A stretch of 64,000 bases of DNA from Shewanella inventionis (GCF_014641855.1 NZ_BMII01000020.1:43742-107741), one strand, 5' to 3'. Shown: positions 10,491 through 19,437, numbered from the stretch's first letter. The notes: generated by a model from the sequence alone, not told the origin. Translations and numbers: made by a program.

Positions 10491-11181
10491 ATGTTAACGC
10501 CATCAATACCGCGCTGTCAGCATGAATTTGAGTGGTGTCAAATAACGGTACATGAGTATGTTGCTGCTGCACTAGCAAGGCAATTTCGGTACAACCTAAA
10601 ATCACTGCTTGCGCGCCTTGAGCAAAGAGTTTATCGATAATGGCTAAGTAAGCCAGCCTTGATTGCGGGTTAATTTTTCCTAAACATAACTCTTGATATA
10701 TCACATCATGAATTTGCGTTTGGTCATCTATATTGGGCACAATCACTTCAATGGGATAATTGTCGCTGATCCTGCGTTTGTAGAAGTCTTGCTCCATGGT
10801 AAATCGAGTACCTAATAATCCGACTTTAGTGATGCCATCAGCAAGAAGAGCATTAGCGGTCGCATCGGCAATATGCAAAATCGGTATTGAGATTTGCGCC
10901 TGGATCTCATCTGCCACTTTGTGCATGGTATTGGTACAAATCAGCACAAAATCAGCACCACCGGCTTCAACCGCTATAGCTGCATCAGCTAATATCTTGG
11001 CGGTTTCATCCCATAACCCTTGATGTTGTAGAGCTTCAATTTCAGCAAAATCGACGCTGTACAAACATATCTTTGCTGAGTGTAAGCCACCTAACGCAGC
11101 CTTAACCCCTTTGTTAATCGCCTGATAATAGCTTTGTGTCGACTCCCAACTCATACCGCCAATCATACCAATGGTTTTCAT
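10489..11181 (-). CDS. Aspartate/glutamate racemase family amino-acid racemase (RacX/YgeA-like)
   Basis: 230 aa, PLP-independent racemase fold. N-terminus MKTIGMIGGMSWEST is typical of the YgeA/RacX group. Two catalytic Cys are present: Cys82 in ICTNTMH and Cys197 in ILGCTEI, so it should be active. Family members interconvert L- and D-amino acids with broad specificity; the substrate is not predictable here. Convergent with adhE, the stop codon lying in the adhE terminator tail. Confidence 0.88.
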   Translation of the reverse strand: MKTIGMIGGMSWESTQSYYQAINKGVKAALGGLHSAKICLYSVDFAEIEALQHQGLWDETAKILADAAIAVEAGGADFVLICTNTMHKVADEIQAQISIPILHIADATANALLADGITKVGLLGTRFTMEQDFYKRRISDNYPIEVIVPNIDDQTQIHDVIYQELCLGKINPQSRLAYLAIIDKLFAQGAQAVILGCTEIALLVQQQHTHVPLFDTTQIHADSAVLMALT

Positions 11182-11476
11182 GCTTATTCCTGTGACGTAA
11201 GTTGATGCCGATTAACTGATTTTACCCATGTTGATATTTATATAAAGGATTATAGTCCCAACAGAATTTTACCTAAAGCTTTCCCCCACTAACGGCGTAA
11301 CGCTTCACCCACTCAACACTTTCAAACTTCGCTTAAAGTAAGATTGCGAGGTTCCACCCTGCACAGACCAAATACGGCATCATCCCGGCAATGCCTTTGA
11401 GCCGGGATCTAGGTGTTATTTTGCTTTGAGCTTTTGAACAGGAATTACTGTGGCGGCTTATTTTACAGTGGGTATC

Positions 11477-11604
11477 GATACTCAATGAAATCACGTCTAT
11501 GACACGGGGTAAACCCATCCCTGGGCGTTCTGCGAAAACATCCATGTTTTCGAAGGTCATAGCCGCGATTACATCCGCCGTATGCGTATCTTCGATTTAA
11601 CCTT
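11477..11604 (+). repeat. ~135-bp palindromic repeat, copy 1
   Basis: Copy in one orientation; contains CGAAAACATCCATGTTTTCG, a 9-bp inverted repeat around two bases, followed by GAAGGTCATAGCCGCG and GTATGCGTATCTTCGATT. Near-identical copies at 11865-12005 (same orientation), 15334-15470 and 15720-15861 (opposite orientation). Confidence 0.9.
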
Positions 11605-11864
11605 GTTTGTTATTTAAAGATTTGACGCATTTATGGGCAAAAGCTTGAAAACTAACTTCTTGTCGTCTCAACACTAACGTCGTCCGTACTCACACGTCGT
11701 CCCGGTAATGTTTTTGAGCCGGGACCCAGGTGTTATTCTTTATGTCCTTCGTCCACACCAGAACATGATTAGTCAACGAAAGTAATTCACTACTTTAGAT
11801 ACTATCGAGTTAACTTTTAGACGGAAGATTTTATAAAACTTAACTCAGACTAAATTGAAGTGTT

Positions 11865-12005
11865 AGGCAACAATACTCAAATGAAATCACTTCTATGACA
11901 CGCGGTAAACCCATCCCTGGGCGCTCTGCGAAAACATCCATGTTTTCGAAGGTCATAGCCGCGATGACATCCGCCGTATGCGTATCTTCGATTTAACCTT
12001 GATTG
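11865..12005 (+). repeat. ~135-bp palindromic repeat, copy 2
   Basis: Same orientation as copy 1, starting in GGCAACAATACTCAAATGAAATC and including the CGAAAACATCCATGTTTTCG palindrome at about 11929-11948. Differs from copy 1 at only a few bases. Confidence 0.9.
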
Positions 12006-12074
12006 TTATTAAAAAATCTAACGCATTTCTGGATATAAATTAGCTTTAGGGACAAGTATTGAACTGTTTTTATA

Positions 12075-12101
12075 AAAGTTTACCCTGACCCCAGTAAATT
12101 T
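12075..12101 (+). repeat. 27-bp direct repeat, left copy
   Basis: A 27-base motif starting AAAGTTTACCCTGACCCC and ending in TAAATTT; recurs at 13191-13217 with one mismatch. A partial extra copy (CCCCAGTAAATTT) follows immediately at 12106-12118. The two copies bracket the DUF2442/DUF4160 gene pair and an IS91-type end. The motif resembles CTGACCCC-type repeats common near REP-associated tyrosine transposases (inference). Confidence 0.85.
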
Positions 12102-12116
12102 CTGCCCCCAGTAAAT

Positions 12117-12641
12117 TTACATGCGACTCAAAGAATGAGCAGATACTCTATCTTTAGCCAATTCAATAACTGCATGACCTAATTGAACCAAAGTACCAAA
12201 ACTTGGTGTCGTTTCAGGTTTTAATGAACGATAAGCACTCGTCCTACTTTTAATTCCTGCGCGTTCAATTACAACGCTGTGACCAAATTGTTCGACATAA
12301 GAACGAATGGCTGCTTGCAAAATGTCAGCTCGACCTTCTTGCATTGAATCCCATGAAGCCTGTTTAATTACCATTTCCATTTCTTTAACGTCAAAAGGTG
12401 TCAAATCAGATTCAGTATAACTACCAACCGTGATTTCTCTTAACGTTGCCGCTGATAATTCAACACCACTCCAGTCAAGAGAGCCATCAGCAGTTAATGT
12501 AAACTTTTGAAAATTGGTCACATGACTAAACGCTTCTTTTTGGAAATACTCAGCTAAGTTCGCTTCACCGGTATAACCGTCACTAAAAGTAAGCTCAAGT
12601 GTAAAGTCAGTTATCAAATCAACATCAATTACTTTTAACAT
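12117..12641 (-). CDS. DUF2442 domain fused to a HigA-like antitoxin DNA-binding domain
   Basis: 174 aa. Residues ~1-75 match the DUF2442 pattern (hydrophobic LELTFSDGYTGEANLAEYF and LTADGSLDWSGVELSAATL). The C-terminal ~60 residues (VVIERAGIKSRTSAYRSLKP...PSFGTLVQLGHAVIEL) follow the layout of the addiction-module antidote helix-turn-helix, where an A-G-x-S-R-x-x-x-Y-x-x-L core recurs. It lies 7 bases downstream of a DUF4160 gene. DUF4160/DUF2442 pairs are commonly predicted to be toxin-antitoxin modules; this protein would be the antitoxin and autoregulator. Activity is inferred only. Confidence 0.7.
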   Translation of the reverse strand: MLKVIDVDLITDFTLELTFSDGYTGEANLAEYFQKEAFSHVTNFQKFTLTADGSLDWSGVELSAATLREITVGSYTESDLTPFDVKEMEMVIKQASWDSMQEGRADILQAAIRSYVEQFGHSVVIERAGIKSRTSAYRSLKPETTPSFGTLVQLGHAVIELAKDRVSAHSLSRM

Positions 12642-12648
12642 ACGTCAC

Positions 12649-12906
12649 CTATAATTTACCCGGATTAATACCAGCAACAGCGTCTTTCCACATTGCCATC
12701 AATTTTACTTGATTACTTTCAATGTGAGCTTCTGCTCGTTTTCGTTGCTTATTTGGCAAATAACCTTCTAAGCACTCACCTGTTTCAATTGCTATTATTA
12801 ACTCATAGCGACCATATTTAACATGAATATGAGGTGATTTATGCTGCTTGTTATCGAAAAAATACAAACAAAACGACAGTCCAAGCAATGCATCTATCTC
12901 TGGCAT
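12649..12906 (-). CDS. DUF4160 family protein, putative toxin partner
   Basis: 85 aa with the DUF4160 hallmarks: FCLYFFDNKQHKSPHIHVKYGRYE near residues 12-35 (conserved HxPHxHV) and a Lys/Arg-rich helical C-terminus. First gene of a two-gene leftward unit with the DUF2442 protein. Such small pairs are widespread on mobile DNA; toxin function is predicted from genomic context, not shown. Confidence 0.8.
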   Translation of the reverse strand: MPEIDALLGLSFCLYFFDNKQHKSPHIHVKYGRYELIIAIETGECLEGYLPNKQRKRAEAHIESNQVKLMAMWKDAVAGINPGKL

Positions 12907-13009
12907 AGCAACCTCTAATCATCAAATCTGGTTGAACTATAGCACCGTATCCTAAAAGAGACAAATTTAACATGTAACGCCTCAAGCAGCGTCGCGCATT
13001 AGCGCGTCC

Positions 13010-13185
13010 CGAAAATCACGCCCATTTTATGGACATAGTGAAATGACCGACAAACTGACGACTCATAACCTAATGCTAAAAATAATAAGGATAATGACTT
13101 AACTGATACCGTGGAGGATTAATTTAAGATACTGAAATATAGTGTTAAAAAAATTAACAAAGGGGCAATGGGAGCTTGCTGGCTA
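13010..13185 (+). repeat. IS91-family 3'-end remnant, copy 1
   Basis: Degenerate duplicate of the sequence at 13715-13890: both contain the stretch ATGGRCATAGTGAAAYGACC, then AACCTAATGYTGAAAA-type sequence, ATAATAAGGATAATG, and GGTTAATTTAAGATACTGAA. In copy 2 this is the transposase end plus element terminus; here no transposase precedes it. It lies between the DUF4160 gene and the 27-bp repeat. Confidence 0.75.
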
Positions 13186-13190
13186 AATTT

Positions 13191-13217
13191 AAAGTTTACC
13201 CTGACCCCACTAAATTT
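13191..13217 (+). repeat. 27-bp direct repeat, right copy
   Basis: Matches 12075-12101 with one mismatch. It ends exactly where the truncated IS91-type reading frame begins, so it may mark a recombination or insertion junction. Confidence 0.85.
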
Positions 13218-13219
13218 GG

Positions 13220-13768
13220 AAAAAGAATAAGGGCAAATACCTGCTCAACGATTTCAATTTAGCTAAAGTGTGGCGCGCACGTTTGCTGGAACAGTTGGCA
13301 AAACTGAATCTCAAACTGCCAACCTCACTGCCGAAAAAATGGGTGGTTGACTGCCAGCATGTGGGTAAAGGGTTGCCTGCACTGCAATATCTATCACGCT
13401 ATCTTTATCGTGGTGTACTGCCTGACAAAAACATCAAAAGTGAAGCCAATGGGCTTGTCAGTTTTAAGTATAAAGACAGTCAAACTCAGTCTACAAAAGT
13501 ACGAACCTTACCCGCTACTGAATTTCTCTGGTTGATGCTCCAGCATGTGTTGCCTAAAGGGTTACGACGAGTGAGAGACTATGGATTACTCAGAGGCAAT
13601 GCCAAAAAACTCAGGCTACAAATACAACTGATGCTGGCGGTTGCTGGGGCTGTATTTCCAATCATTCCCGAGATAAAGCGCAGATTAGCAACGCGCCGTT
13701 GCCCCTGTTGTCAGCAACCAATGCGCTTTATGGGCATAGTGAAACGACCGACAAACTTAATACCCTGA
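13220..13768 (+). pseudogene. IS91-family transposase, 5'-truncated
   Basis: The frame is open from 13214 (after an in-frame TAA at 13211) to a stop at 13766-13768, about 180 codons; IS91-type Y2 transposases are usually about twice that. The remaining part shows the family pattern VVDCQHVGKGLPALQYLSRY with YRGVLPDKNI, then FLWLMLQHVLPKGLRRVRDYG and a C-terminal RRCPCCQQPM zinc-like motif. The N-terminal region with its zinc finger is missing, as is the HUH metal site. A GTG at 13268 is only the first possible internal start. Non-functional by itself. Confidence 0.85.
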
Positions 13769-13890
13769 ACCTAATGTTGAAAATGATAATAAGGATAATG
13801 GCTTAACTGAATACCGTGGAGGGTTAATTTAAGATACTGAAATATAGCGAGTTAACTAATTAGCAAAGAGGCTAAGGGAACTGGCTGTCT
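13715..13890 (+). repeat. IS91-family 3'-end, copy 2 (attached to transposase remnant)
   Basis: 3' end of the IS91-type transposase frame and its downstream terminus, matching 13010-13185 with numerous substitutions. IS91 elements transpose by rolling-circle replication and can leave one-ended products, which would fit two partial 3' ends 700 bases apart. Confidence 0.7.
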
Positions 13891-13985
13891 ACTGAAAAGT
13901 AGCTAGCTAACAATCACATCAAACAGCGCGTTTTTTCGAACTGTTAATTACATAATAAAGAGTCACATCTCACGTGTTCGGGCTT

Positions 13986-14041
13986 GTTCAACACTTGGGA
14001 TAAGGACGCGGCTTCGCGCGGCCTATCCTTATTAGTTATAT
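13986..14041 (-). other. attC-like integron recombination site
   Basis: 56-base imperfect inverted repeat bounded by GTTCAAC (13986-13992, fits the RYYYAAC core) and GTTATAT (14035-14041, GTTRRRY with one mismatch), with inner arms GGATAAGGACGCG / CGCGGCCTATCC that pair around a TTCG loop and leave unpaired bases, as in folded attC sites. It begins 7 bases past the stop codon of the leftward gene at 14049-14471, the usual cassette layout of gene followed by attC. No integrase gene is in the window. Core boxes are imperfect, so confidence is moderate. Confidence 0.45.
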
Positions 14042-14048
14042 GTACTTA

Positions 14049-14471
14049 TCACTTTTTAAACCAATATCGCCAGATAACTTTACCATTGTGAAAAGAATTC
14101 TGAAGGCCAAGCGTAATTGAAAAACTCAAAATACCATATACGAAAAATGCACCAGCGAAATACACAAAACCTTCATCAACACCGTTTGAAAAAATAAAGA
14201 ACGGTAGACTAACAACGCCAGTAAAAACTGCATAAAGTCGAGGATATTCATCTATTTGAGCGGATAGGATTCCGGCAACGACACAGATACAAAAAGCAAT
14301 TAATAGCCCATATTCTGTGTTTCGGACGTCAATAAATGAGAGTGTTAATCCCATAAATACTCCGATTGTTGCAGATTTAACAAAATTGCGATTCATACAC
14401 GGTACATATAACAGCTTATTGAAGGGCAAAATAAATTTAAAGCCGCCCTTTAAGTTATTGATTAATAACAT
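14049..14471 (-). CDS. Small membrane protein of unknown function (possible integron cassette gene)
   Basis: Up to 140 aa with four hydrophobic segments (around residues 33-49, 55-72, 80-96 and 103-124) and a basic C-terminus WRYWFKK. No family recognised. Two starts are possible: ATG 14471, or ATG 14396 (MNRNFVKSA), which begins directly before the first membrane segment; neither has a clear ribosome-binding site. An attC-like site follows the stop by 7 bases and repeats surround it, so it is likely acquired DNA. Confidence 0.55.
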   Translation of the reverse strand: MLLINNLKGGFKFILPFNKLLYVPCMNRNFVKSATIGVFMGLTLSFIDVRNTEYGLLIAFCICVVAGILSAQIDEYPRLYAVFTGVVSLPFFIFSNGVDEGFVYFAGAFFVYGILSFSITLGLQNSFHNGKVIWRYWFKK

Positions 14472-15333
14472 CCTACATTTACTATCTTATTGTTGTAAAG
14501 CAGTTTTCTGTGACGTCACTTACAAATAAAAGCGGGCTTGCGCGTTAAAAGTGGGCTCTATATTCGCTAGAAAATTATAATTTATTAATTTCAATGCATT
14601 AAGAAAACCTCTATTTATTTTTAGTACAACTTTAGCTTGATTATTAGCCGATTTAGCTTGGGGAGTTACTAAACACCATTACAACACCTTTAAAGCTTGC
14701 CCCCCTTATTATCCTTTAGGTAAACCAAGAATTTTCGTAAATAGGTTTCAATGAAACAGCCTAAATTCAACTCTGAACTTGAGGCTGTTGAAGACTTTTT
14801 ACAAAAGAATACGTGAGTTGACCAACGCATGCACCTACTAAACTATTCTTTAAAACTTGCTGATAAGACAAACATTGACAGCTTCATCATGGTGGTTTGC
14901 GAGCCGACCGTCCGACCCATGGACGGGTCGGTCGAGCTACATGGATGTACTAGCGCGTGTCGGTAAGTGAATGCCATGTTGAAGCCAAATAAAACCTTAC
15001 AGTTACATGCTTTGCAATGGGCGAAGCGCCACGACGTTAGTGGTCGCAGGCCATAAGTACAAAAGTAGAAGCAAACACCTGGATCCCGGCTTAAAAGCAT
15101 TGCCGGGACGACGACTAATGAAACTTAACTGAATCAGAGTAATATTTAATCTAACTCCGGTGTGGGCGAAGCGCCACGACGTTAGCGGTCGCAGGCCTAA
15201 AATACAAAAAAGAACAAAGCAGTACAAAGCAGAAGCAAACACCTGGATCCCGGCTTAAAAGCGTTGCCGGGACGACGACAAAGTAGCTAACGAGCTTCTA
15301 TTCAGAAATGCGTTAGTTCTTCCAATTTCAAAT

Positions 15334-15470
15334 AAGGTTGAATCGAAGATACTCATACGGCGGATGTAATCGCGGCTATGACCTTCGAAAACATGGATGT
15401 TTTCGCAGAGCGCCCATGGATGGGTTTACCGCGTGTCATAGAAGTGATTTCATTTGAGTATCGTTGCCTA
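15334..15470 (-). repeat. ~135-bp palindromic repeat, copy 3 (inverted)
   Basis: Reverse-orientation copy of the repeats at 11477 and 11865, from AAGGTTGAATCGAAGATAC to GAGTATCGTTGCCTA, including the CGAAAACATGGATGTTTTCG palindrome at about 15386-15405. Confidence 0.9.
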
Positions 15471-15719
15471 TCACCTCAATTTAGCCTGATTTGAATTTTT
15501 ATAAATTTTCTATCAAAAAATGCGTTAGATAGCATCTAAAGTAGCGGCTTACTTTCATTGGACACTCTTACTCTGGTGTGGGCGAAGCGCCACGTCGCTA
15601 GTGGCCGCAGGCCATAAAGCAACATACAAACACCGGATCTCGGCTCAAAAGCGTTTCTGGGACGACGACAAAGTAGCTAACGAGCTACTATCCAAAATAC
15701 GTTAGATCTTCCAATTACA

Positions 15720-15861
15720 AATAAGGTTGAATCGAAGATAAGTATACGGCGGATGTAATCGCGGCTATGACCTTCGAAAACATGGATGTTTTCGCAGAGC
15801 GCCCATGGATGGGTTTACCGCGTGTCATAGAAGTGATTTCATTTGAGTATCGTTGCCTAAA
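15720..15861 (-). repeat. ~135-bp palindromic repeat, copy 4 (inverted)
   Basis: Nearly identical to copy 3. The following ~100 bases (CTCAATTTAGTCATATTTGAATTTTT and onward to GCGTTAGATAGCATCTGAAG) also repeat what follows copy 3 at 15477-15550, so the larger duplicated unit between 15300 and 16070 is about 380-390 bases including one mosaic repeat. Confidence 0.9.
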
Positions 15862-16174
15862 ACCTCAATTTAGTCATATTTGAATTTTTATAAATTTTGC
15901 ATCCAAAAATGCGTTAGATAGCATCTGAAGTAGCGGCTTACTTTCATTGGACACTCATACTCTGGTGTGGGTGAAGCGCCACGACGTAAGTGGTCGCAGG
16001 CCATAAGTACAAAAGTAGAAAACAAACACCTGGATCCCGGCTCAAAAGCATTACCGGGACGACGATTACACTACCCTGCGTAAGTTAAAAACTTGCGGCC
16101 TTTGCTATGGTGTGGCGAAGCCCCAAGATGTTAGTGGCCCTAGGCAACATACTTGCGACTATATGAAAAAGCCA

Positions 16175-16204
16175 TAAAAAACCAGCTGATTAGCTGGTTT
16201 TTAG
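16175..16204 (-). terminator. Rho-independent terminator of the zwf-pgl-edd-eda operon
   Basis: ACCAGCT-GATT-AGCTGGT stem extended by A/T pairs, with an A-run at 16175-16180 giving a U-tract on the minus strand. It lies 23 bases past the eda stop. Confidence 0.88.
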
Positions 16205-16226
16205 AGTGATGTGATTAAACGGTTAA

Positions 16227-16871
16227 TTAAAGGGCGGCTAGCGCGTCTTTACATAACTGTGTAATACGATCCCATTCTTCATTGTCTACTGCATCTGTTG
16301 GTGCAATCCAGCTGCCGCCGATACAATCAACATTTGGCAATGCCAAATAATCTTTGTAAGTAGCAGGGCTAATGCCGCCAGTTGGGCAAAAACGAATGTC
16401 AGCTAAAGGGCCAGAGAATGACTTAAGTGCATTGACGCCACCAGAAGCTTCTGCTGGGAAAAACTTGAAGTGAGTGTAACCTAACTCCATGCCTACCATG
16501 ATTTCAGAAATACTGGCAATACCTGGGATTAATGGCACAGTGCCTTTTTTAGCCGCTTTTAATAAATCAACCGTGGCGCCAGGGGTAATGATAAATTGCG
16601 AACCAGCTGCAACCGCCTGGTTTAGCTGAGTTTCATTTAAAATAGTACCTGCACCCACAAGGGCTTCTGGCACTTCTTTAGCAATTTTGGCAATGGCTTC
16701 AAGTGCACAAGGAGTACGTAACGTCACTTCTAATACACTGATCCCGCCAGCAACTAATGCTTTAGCTAAAGGCACAGCATGTTCTAGTTTATTTATCACC
16801 ATAACCGGAACTACTGGGCTACGTTTAAACACTTCTTGTGGTTGAAGTAACCAGTTATTAGGCTCAATCAT
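16227..16871 (-). CDS. eda: 2-keto-3-deoxy-6-phosphogluconate (KDPG) aldolase
   Basis: 214 aa, full length. Splits KDPG to pyruvate and glyceraldehyde 3-phosphate, the last step of the Entner-Doudoroff pathway. Catalytic Glu48 in VLEVTLRT and Schiff-base Lys136 in [10 protein letters not shown] are present, as is GTILN and the phosphate-binding CPTGGI. Last gene of the zwf-pgl-edd-eda operon, 20 bases after edd. Confidence 0.97.
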   Translation of the reverse strand: MIEPNNWLLQPQEVFKRSPVVPVMVINKLEHAVPLAKALVAGGISVLEVTLRTPCALEAIAKIAKEVPEALVGAGTILNETQLNQAVAAGSQFIITPGATVDLLKAAKKGTVPLIPGIASISEIMVGMELGYTHFKFFPAEASGGVNALKSFSGPLADIRFCPTGGISPATYKDYLALPNVDCIGGSWIAPTDAVDNEEWDRITQLCKDALAAL

Positions 16872-16891
16872 GTTACCGACTTCCTTTATTT

Positions 16892-18718
16892 TTAATATAA
16901 TTCATCAATCGCGCTAGTGCTTCGCGCACCCGTTTCTGGGCTGCTTAAGCTACTACGTAACGCACCAAACAATTCACGGCCCATGCCATACGCTGAATGG
17001 TGTAAGTCCACTGTCCCTGCGGTGCGGTTTGCAAGAATGTTTTCATCAACTAATAGCGTTAACTCACCTGTAGTTGCATCAATGCGAATTAAATCACCAT
17101 CTTCAACTTTGGCAATTAATCCGCCGTCTAATGCTTCTGGCGTTAAGTGAATGGCAGCAGGTACTTTACCTGATGCACCAGACATACGTCCGTCAGTAAC
17201 AAGCGCCACTCTAAAGCCTTTATCTTGTAAGGTACCTAAAAACGGCGTGAGTTTGTGTAGCTCAGGCATACCATTGGCTTTAGGGCCCTGACCTTTAACT
17301 ACAACCACGCAATCTCGGTCTAGTGAGCCAGATTTAAACAAGGCATCAATTTCATTTTGATCGTTAATTACAACAGCAGGCGCTTCAATAACGCGGTTAC
17401 CGGCAGGTACTGCAGATACTTTGATCACAGCGCGGCCAAGGTTACCTTTAAGTAGGGTTAAACCGCCGTTGCTTTGGAAAGGCGTATCAAGATGCGTTAA
17501 TACTTCTTTGTCTAACGACTCAGTTACACCGTCAACCCACTTTAGCTCGCCATCAACAAAACGAGGTTCTTGGGTGTAACGACGTAAGCCATAGCCAGCG
17601 ACGGTGTTGACATCTTCGTGAATTAAGCCGCCATCAAGCAATTCTTTAACCAATAAGGCCATACCGCCAGCAGCATGGAAATGGTTAATATCAGCATGAC
17701 CATTAGGATACACGCGAGCCAATAATGGCACTGATGCAGATAAATCTGAAAAATCATCCCAGTTGACAATAATGCCAGCTGCACGTGCAATCGCCACGAT
17801 GTGCATGGTTAAGTTAGTTGAACCGCCTGTTGCAAGTAACGCAACAATACCGTTAACCACTGATTTTTCGTTAACCACTTCACCAATTGGTGTGTATTGC
17901 GTGCCCATTGCAGTTAAACGGCACACTTGCTTAGCCGCTATTTTGCTCAATTCGTCACGCAATGGATCATCAGGGTTTACAAATGAAGAACCTGGTAACT
18001 GTAATCCCATCACTTCAAGCATTAACTGGTTAGAGTTAGCCGTGCCATAAAAAGTACAAGTACCGGCACTGTGGTATGACTTTGATTCAGCCTCAAGTAA
18101 TGCAGCACGATCAACCTGCCCTTGAGCAAACTGCTGACGAACACGGGCTTTTTCTTTGTTTGGAATACCAGACTTCATTGGGCCAGCTGGCACAAATAGC
18201 ATGGGTAAATGGCCAAAACTTAACGCACCAATCAATAAACCCGGTACAATTTTGTCACAAATCCCAAGCAGTAATGCACCGTCAAACATGTTGTGCGATA
18301 AGCCAACTGCAGTAGACATTGCAATCACTTCGCGGCTCAGTAGGCTCAGCTCCATGCCTGGTTGACCTTGAGTCACGCCGTCACACATCGCCGGAACACC
18401 CGCGGCAACTTGTGCCACACTGCCCACATCCATACACGCCTGTTTAAGCATATTTGGATAGGTTTCGTATGGTTGGTGAGCCGATAACATGTCGTTAAAT
18501 GCAGTAACAATACCAATGTTCGCTTTAGTCAGTTGGCGCAGAGAATCTTTTTCAGCTGGCTGACATGCTGCAAAACCATGAGCGAGGTTGCCACAGCTTA
18601 ATGCGCTACGATGAACACCTTTAGCTTTAGCATCGTTTAGGGCTGATAGATATTTATCACGCGATGGTTTGCTGCGAGCAATAATTCTATCAGTTACGCT
18701 TTGTACTACTAAATGCAT
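16892..18718 (-). CDS. edd: 6-phosphogluconate dehydratase
   Basis: 608 aa, usual length of Edd. IlvD/Edd-family [4Fe-4S] dehydratase converting 6-phosphogluconate to KDPG. Conserved family regions are visible: [40 protein letters not shown] and [12 protein letters not shown] (cluster-ligand Cys), [10 protein letters not shown], and [18 protein letters not shown]. Follows pgl by 11 bases and precedes eda in the same leftward operon. Confidence 0.97.
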   Translation of the reverse strand: MHLVVQSVTDRIIARSKPSRDKYLSALNDAKAKGVHRSALSCGNLAHGFAACQPAEKDSLRQLTKANIGIVTAFNDMLSAHQPYETYPNMLKQACMDVGSVAQVAAGVPAMCDGVTQGQPGMELSLLSREVIAMSTAVGLSHNMFDGALLLGICDKIVPGLLIGALSFGHLPMLFVPAGPMKSGIPNKEKARVRQQFAQGQVDRAALLEAESKSYHSAGTCTFYGTANSNQLMLEVMGLQLPGSSFVNPDDPLRDELSKIAAKQVCRLTAMGTQYTPIGEVVNEKSVVNGIVALLATGGSTNLTMHIVAIARAAGIIVNWDDFSDLSASVPLLARVYPNGHADINHFHAAGGMALLVKELLDGGLIHEDVNTVAGYGLRRYTQEPRFVDGELKWVDGVTESLDKEVLTHLDTPFQSNGGLTLLKGNLGRAVIKVSAVPAGNRVIEAPAVVINDQNEIDALFKSGSLDRDCVVVVKGQGPKANGMPELHKLTPFLGTLQDKGFRVALVTDGRMSGASGKVPAAIHLTPEALDGGLIAKVEDGDLIRIDATTGELTLLVDENILANRTAGTVDLHHSAYGMGRELFGALRSSLSSPETGARSTSAIDELY

Positions 18719-18729
18719 GGTAAAACTCC

Positions 18730-19428
18730 TTACGCGCTATAGAACACATCAACGGGCGTTTTACGCTGCGCTAATACGGCTCTAATGGGCATTTGGGTAA
18801 CATCATCACTTTCAAGAGCTTGATGATATACAGTTAATTTTGGCGCACCGACAAGATGCAAATAAATCTGACGACTATTTAAAATGGCATCTTTAGACAG
18901 CGTAATGCGAGCGTGAGGTGCTGTTGTGGGATTAACGGCAGCACACAAGGCTTTGGTGGTCAGTGCATTATCTAATTCTTTACTGCACGGAAACCATGAA
19001 CAGGTATGTCCATCAGTGCCCATGCCTAATACCACAACGTCAAATGGACGAGGGAAATTGGCTAAAGATTCGCTGGTCATGTCACAACCCGCTTCTGGCG
19101 TGGCAAACATGTTTTTAAGGCCACGAAATTTGGCGCTGGCAGCACGATTTTGCAATAAATGTTCGCGAACTAATCGTTCATTTGAGTCTTGCTCATCGGC
19201 ATTAACCCAACGCTCGTCAGCTAATGTGACGTAGACATCACTCCAATCAACTAACTTTTGGCTTAACAGTTGAAACAGTTTGAGTGGTGTTGACCCGCCT
19301 GAAACAACAAGACTGGCTTTACCACGAGTATCAACAGCATCTTGTAACTGCTTAGCAATTTTGTCGGCAAGCTTAGCTTCAAGATCCGCTGGTGAATCAA
19401 ATGATTTAAATACAGTTTCTTTAATCAT
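18730..19428 (-). CDS. pgl: 6-phosphogluconolactonase (DevB type)
   Basis: 232 aa. NagB/DevB-like fold: [14 protein letters not shown] phosphate loop at about residues 44-57, [11 protein letters not shown], and [16 protein letters not shown] with the catalytic Asp-Gly-His. Hydrolyses the lactone made by Zwf to 6-phosphogluconate. Sits 9 bases after zwf and 11 bases before edd in a four-gene operon. Confidence 0.95.
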   Translation of the reverse strand: MIKETVFKSFDSPADLEAKLADKIAKQLQDAVDTRGKASLVVSGGSTPLKLFQLLSQKLVDWSDVYVTLADERWVNADEQDSNERLVREHLLQNRAASAKFRGLKNMFATPEAGCDMTSESLANFPRPFDVVVLGMGTDGHTCSWFPCSKELDNALTTKALCAAVNPTTAPHARITLSKDAILNSRQIYLHLVGAPKLTVYHQALESDDVTQMPIRAVLAQRKTPVDVFYSA

Positions 19429-19437
19429 GTTTGCTCC

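Larger units (their letters stand above)
11182..12116. other. Repeat-filled intergenic region, left side of the variable segment
   Basis: No gene. It holds two copies of the ~135-bp repeat (11477-11604 and 11865-12005) and two CCCGGC...GCCGGG hairpin units (about 11381-11415 and 11696-11740) like those on the right side at 15017-16068. A frame on the minus strand (11333-11560) is an accidental reading of the repeat. Confidence 0.75.
15017..16150 (+). repeat. Mosaic ~95-bp repeats with CCCGGC...GCCGGG hairpin, four full copies and one partial
   Basis: Each unit starts with GGGCGAAGCGCCACGACG (a GGCG-AA-GCGCC hairpin), continues with GGTCGCAGGCC and an A-rich link, then CACCTGGATCCCGGCT and GCCGGGACGACGA. 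Copies: about 15017-15113, 15161-15280, 15577-15669, 15965-16067; a partial one at 16109-16150. Only the second half recurs, inverted, on the left side at 11381-11415 and 11696-11740. Confidence 0.85.
14472..16174. other. 1.7-kb repeat-filled region without a convincing gene
   Basis: A 21-codon frame at 14751-14816 (MKQPKFNSELEAVEDFLQKN) follows a GG-containing leader and may be the stump of a lost gene. A hairpin CCGACCC...GGGTCGG lies at about 14909-14929. The rest is two copies of the ~135-bp repeat interleaved with at least four mosaic GC-hairpin repeats. Frames on the minus strand at 14843-15242 are accidental readings of these repeats. Confidence 0.7.

Noticed and set aside
11333..11560. 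75-codon minus-strand frame
   Set aside because: Lies in the repeats; its N-terminus is the translated 135-bp palindrome, no ribosome-binding site or family.
14843..15242. Two minus-strand frames sharing GLRPLTSWRFAH
   Set aside because: The shared peptide is the translated mosaic repeat, not protein homology.
15017..16150. CRISPR-like appearance of spaced repeats
   Set aside because: Units are ~95 bp with variable, repeat-derived intervals, no uniform spacers, no cas genes.
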